Source of the DNA: Serripes groenlandicus
Taxonomy: Eukaryota; Mollusca; Bivalvia; Cardiida; Cardiidae
DNA: 64,000 nucleotides
Reading direction: 5' to 3'
Assembly: GCA_031761405.1 (NCBI GenBank)
Contig: JASEVX010000011.1
Span: forward strand, 28,564,874-28,628,873
The position numbers and the translations under genes are program-made. The notes under the pieces were generated by a model. It did no database searches. It worked only from the letters and a program-made list of their open reading frames with translations, and had not been told where the DNA came from. Below are positions 35,001 to 41,000 of the stretch, one piece after another. The stretch's first letter is position 1, and every line of letters begins with the position of its first letter.

Positions 35001-38000
35001 GTGTGATAACAAAAACACGTCATACACGCGACTACTGATGACGTCATTTTGACATTTATCTTTATTATGTTTATTGTTAAGTTGTTAAATTTTACACATT
35101 GAAAAATGCAATAATACGTTATTTTGATTAAATAACGAGTCTTAATTGTTTAAAACATTGTTGTTTTTTTTCTTCTTATTGAGAAATGATGAGGACTACT
35201 TTTTTATGCGGTGAATCACAAGTTCTTATAAAGAATATGTTATTCGGTCTTTGTTTTGATGTTGTCAATATTTTTCATTAAAACACACTGTTTAGGTGAT
35301 AAAAATAATCCATCACTCGTTTTTCTTTGGAGAAGATTTCTTAAATTCGTCTCGAAAAAGAGAGTTATTAACCTCGCCAAGAGGCTCGGTTAATAACCGT
35401 CTTTTTCTAGACTCATTTAAGAAATCTTGATCTCCAAAGAAAACTCATGATGGATCCTATATTTATGACTGATAATGGTCCCAGTACCTCGTCCATTTAT
35501 TGTGACGTCTGTGTTTACCGAGTTCACGTTCTCAGCCATTTTGATTACATTCGCGGATGAATACACAAATAGTGAGTTGGTCATGTTATATTACACGTGT
35601 CATATATAAAGAAATAAGTAATGGGTATATTACATCGGATACACGCATTGTCATGTGATAAATGGGGATATTATGATATTATATGATATATTTACAAAGC
35701 TAGGAACCTTGATGGTATTAAAAAGGCAATTGGGCGTGCACGTTTATACAGTTTTGAATATACATTATAGGAGAGGAATTGAAATAAGTATTTAACAAAT
35801 AGTTTTCCAATCCAAAATTGATCGACCTGCATGTACACTTACATTAATGCTATGTATATATTTCATCAAATATCAATACAAAGAAATGTTTTAACTAATA
35901 TAAATTATTATGAAATATTATATATTGTGATATGTAAATATATTTTGTTTATTTATATAACCAGAAGGTCAAAGACCCATGAGCCACACGTTACACAAAT
36001 ACAAACATGACAAGCATACAATATACAATAAATTACATGACACGCATACACTATGCAATAAATTAAATGTAAAACATGGCAGTGTGTCATTATCATTGAC
36101 TACTAAACATATAGCAAAACATATAACATTTGATGAACACAAAGGAGAATTCGTGAAAAAATTACCATATTGATTATAATGACATGCGACCTTTATAGTC
36201 AATGGATACAAAAGTAGCGGGCGGATATGATGACTTCATATCAGTATGATAACCATATAAGACAATTATATGTCAAACGGCTATATATGTGCCTAATTAA
36301 TACCAAATATAACATCCCATCAATTATGATTATATAATTATATACCTACAGGTCTATGAACTTTGGTGGCATTGGGATGGTTATTGGACACGAGATTACA
36401 CACGGATTTGACGATCGAGGTAGGAACTCAAATTATAGTCGGTGTACCATTGACTGATTGATTGGTTGATTGGCGTTTAATGCCGTTTTAAACCATTGTA
36501 GATTCATATCACTGAGGCCAGTTCACCTACTCATTTGTTTCCCGACTTTATCACACCAGTACTCCGCACAGCATAGTGAAAGACGTATGACGCTTGTCAC
36601 AATGCATTTTGACAAACGTCGGAAAGAATGTTAGCCGAGCAGCTGAGATTCGAACTCACAACTCATGGATTGACCTCGGTGAACGTACTCGAGCTTTCAG
36701 TAATTTGCAGAACGAGACGAACCCACTTATTAATTCCGTTTAATCTGGCTTCCTATGCCTTGCTAGAGGTACTTCGTAGTTCATTATTTCGATGTCAATC
36801 AAATCGTTCGTATAGTCAAACTTAGCGCTAAATAAGGTTGGTTGAATTGGACTTCAGGTCTTACAATAATAAAGTACGTACATTAAAAACGTTCTATTTT
36901 ATAATACCCGAGATATTTACAAATTAATTCTTATATTTATTATTAGAAAAGTTGTATATTAGGATAAATTTGAGGATCATGTTAATATTGTCAAATACTC
37001 CATCGATTGACTGTATATCATGTGGCGGAGCACTGGGACAAGAGCTGTTGTCAGTTGGCCTTGAAGTCGGTCAGAGATATCTTGAAAAGTCGTAATTCGG
37101 AGGAATCGGGCGTACGGACGCAGGGAGTTGCATCGTCCGGACGTCTAGGGATTCCGAAGAGTAGGCCTAAGACATCACCTGACCAATCAGATGATGGTTC
37201 AGTCATGCCAGGGCAGGAAGAGGAGGCACCATTCTTAAATATTCCATATATTGCCTGTTTACGTGTATCCATGTCGTTGTAGGTCGCCAGTACGACAAGG
37301 AGGGTAATCTAGCGGGCTGGTGGGAGGAGGAAGTGATTACCCAATTCAAAGAGAAGGCACAGTGCATTATAGATCAGTATAGCAACTACGAAGTACCCGG
37401 GACAGGTCTAAATGTAAGCGTTTATTTCTGTTATTATCCCGCGACACACGATTGTAGACGCATCTGCAACAAACGCCTTGATGACCTGCAGCAGACGCAA
37501 AGTCTCACCAGAGCCACCACTTTCCGCATATATGTTAAAGAGATATGAATATGAATGCATCTTCTGACAATAGAACAAGAATATAATGCAAGTCCTACTA
37601 TCTCATCTGCATAATAAGGCGATTTCAAATTATACAGCACTGGAGATGTGCAAAGGCCCTTAACCCATACAGCAAATCCGCAGCAGATGACTTTGAAAAC
37701 ATCTCAACTATAATACAGAAAATCTCCCTAAATGAAGACATACTTATTGAATAGAGTTGAAAACATTGTTTCAAAAGGATAAATTGCCCGATTTGAGCAA
37801 TTTCTTCTTTTGTCACAAAGTTTTCAAAAGCCGTCTGCTGCAGATGCTTCAGAAAGCGTCTGTATGTGGGAAAGGGATAATCACTAGACGCGGCTTATCT
37901 CTTTCATTTGTTTTCAGGTGAACGGTATCAACACCCTGGGAGAAAACATAGCCGACAATGGTGGACTTAAACAGAGCTTTAAAGTAAGTTGATTTGGTTT

Positions 38001-41000
38001 TTCTTCATTCCTCGGATTTGAGCTAGTACTTAGCAATATATTGTGACAACACTGTGTTCGTAGTTTGCCATTCGGCGTCAACAATTTCTTTACATGAAAA
38101 CTCATCCTTTACAAATGTTATCTAAATTCACGAGCATGTTCATCAGATGATCCTCTATTATCAGAACTCTGGTTTCGTTGACAACAGAAGGTAAAGGCTT
38201 ATAGAACACACATTGAAAGCGTATTTCATTAAAATGACTTGCCCGAACTTAAAGATAATGTTAAATTAGACGAACATCTATTGAAATATATATAATTGAA
38301 TTGATTGTCATATACACATGACTGCAATCGGTTGTAATAGTTCTACTCTATGGTTTACTTTATATAGTTGTCTTAAAATTGTCTGCTTTGATAGTACCAA
38401 TCTGACTTTCATATATTTGAATTTGAATGCTGCTATCGTGACCCACTACTAAGTGTGAATAGAAAAACATGGTCGCCACGGCTCAAACCAGATTAAATCT
38501 AGTTGATGTAAAATGAATATATTTTCATATTTTCTTCTCTGACAGTATCTGACAGAGTCAAACATAATTGGTTAAAACAAAATTTTATTTATATTCTAAT
38601 GTACATGTACACCTTATAAAACTTCATATACATATACACAGGATCGAGCAGAATGCATTAAGCTAAATTCGAAGCTCTCTCCTTAAACATAATTAACACC
38701 TGTACGACCTTTACGATCCCGGTATGATATTATTCAACTTTAACAACTAAAACCAAGCTGTAAACAGCTGTCGTGCATGGGAGGTCTTAGTCAATCGTGT
38801 TGGTGACTATGAATGCAAATTACGCATGATTTTGACCAGGAAAATTTAATAAACAAGGCAATAGTATCTGCGAATGGTCGCAAGTGATCACGACCGGCCG
38901 CAGAGGGATGCATCACGTCTGATCGCGAACGTCCTTTAAATGGTCAATAGTGAGATATTAAGGGTCAAAGCCAGATTAATATACATACATGTGCGGCGCT
39001 CTGCAAAAAACACCGCAATGCATTTGCGAACAGTGTAGATCAAGATATCTGCACTATTCGCCCACTAGTCGTAGAAGGTTTAACCCTTTTGCTTCCAAAG
39101 GATATTGAAGGCTTTTGCAAACAATGCAGATTCAGGTGATACAGCTCTTAATGAGCTGTCCTACCTGAAATCTGTATTGTTTGCCACTAAGACATTAAAT
39201 TTAAACAAATTTCCTGTTTGACGAATCATGGAGTGGTCCAATTTTCTACATGGAAGAGTAAACTTTATGAAATTCGGCATTGAAAGAGTAAAGGAAACAC
39301 TCTTCTGTAAATATCCGTAAGCATAATTGCACAAGGAGGTATTTGTTCTACACTTGTAGCAATTACTACATCTTATCTATGCTTTTCTCGTATAATGCGC
39401 TAGATAGTCAAAATTGCATATGTGTTTATTGTTTTATGCATTTACATGTTTTAAAATATGTGTGAATAGTCGTATATGTAAACACATAATTGCGTTTGGA
39501 GTGTATTGGCCTGTTCATCACCTACGTGTGTAAACACGTTTTAATCTATTAATTATTAACTGACTCGAATCCCCTGTATGCACATGTTTTTAAATGATGA
39601 ATGCTCTCCTTAGGTATAGTATACGTATTGTGAGCATTCATGTTCTTTGCTTCCTTGCTAAATAAATAAATAAATAAACTAACAAAGTCCTTATTTTGTC
39701 CGTATCTTGGTTATTTTATACACTTGTTCACGTGGTAGAAATTATATATTGACACTGTATGTATTTATTGTTATTCCTCATGCTGTATAATATGTGTACT
39801 TGAGAGAAATAAAAATACTGTTCTGGTTAGAGCACCGCTAATACATTTAACGACTATTTATAGAAATATACGCTCATATAACAAAGGGTATTTTTAACTT
39901 CATTCAGGCTTATAGAAGTTGGGTTGATTCACAGGGAACAGAGGAACCTAGACTACCGGGAGTGAATTTTACCCATAACCAGCTGTTCTTTATCAACTTT
40001 GCTCAGGTACGCATTACTATTGTATTGTTGTGTCTTAGCAGTTATTACCCGACGACAACAACATATGACCACGGAATTTAAGGCTAGGAATTATCCCATC
40101 TCCCTCCAAGTGGGAATCAAACCCGGGAAGCGCGGTCTGAAATCTAAGGAATCCGGTAACATCGCATCATTGTTATCATCAATGTGCGTAACCTTTGTTG
40201 GACAGCGCGAAGGTAATTCGAAGATTCCGTTGAAATCCCTCACGCTAACAACTCGGGATTATCGATACCGTTTTTGAATTTATTTCGTCATTTAGAAGCA
40301 AAAAAACATTGTTCAGGTCGCGACATGCGAAATTGAGTCTTGTTACACCTGAAAACAGTAAAGTCTCATGCAACTCCTGACTAAAAAATAGAATAATATC
40401 AAATCGGTCCTTGTCCCATACATCCGAAGAAAATAAGTTATTTATTTATTGTGATACCTTTGTCGTCGTCGTCTTCTGCGTCGTCTTCGTCTTCTACGTC
40501 GTCAAAATACTTTAACCTTATCTCATAACTCAAATAAAACTTGGAACCACATATTAGTAGGAACAATACGCATGTGTATACCAAGTCACATATCTCTGGT
40601 TTTAATAATTATTCAGTAATGCCCCATTTTCCGACTTGTTTTTCTCCATGTCGTCTGACGTGGTCATTATATAATAGAGTTGAAAACATTTTCTAAATAT
40701 CAACTTCTCCTGCTACTGCACTTTTAACGGAAGTCGTCGTTTGCAGATGGGGAAAGTTCACAAGTTCTAACAGTTTGAAGGAATTTTCTTTGTTTTGTAT
40801 TTGTCTTCACCATTATTTCAGCTTTGGTGTAACAACTTGAGGACAGAGGCTGTTATTAGTGCTATCAACACAGGAGCCCACAGTCCTGGGCGGTTTAGGT
40901 AAATACTCCTTCTACTTATATTCTTGGAGAAGATAAAATGGTGTTTATTTCCATTTGAGCCGTCCTTCGAGAAAACCAACACTGTAAAATATCGACCCGG

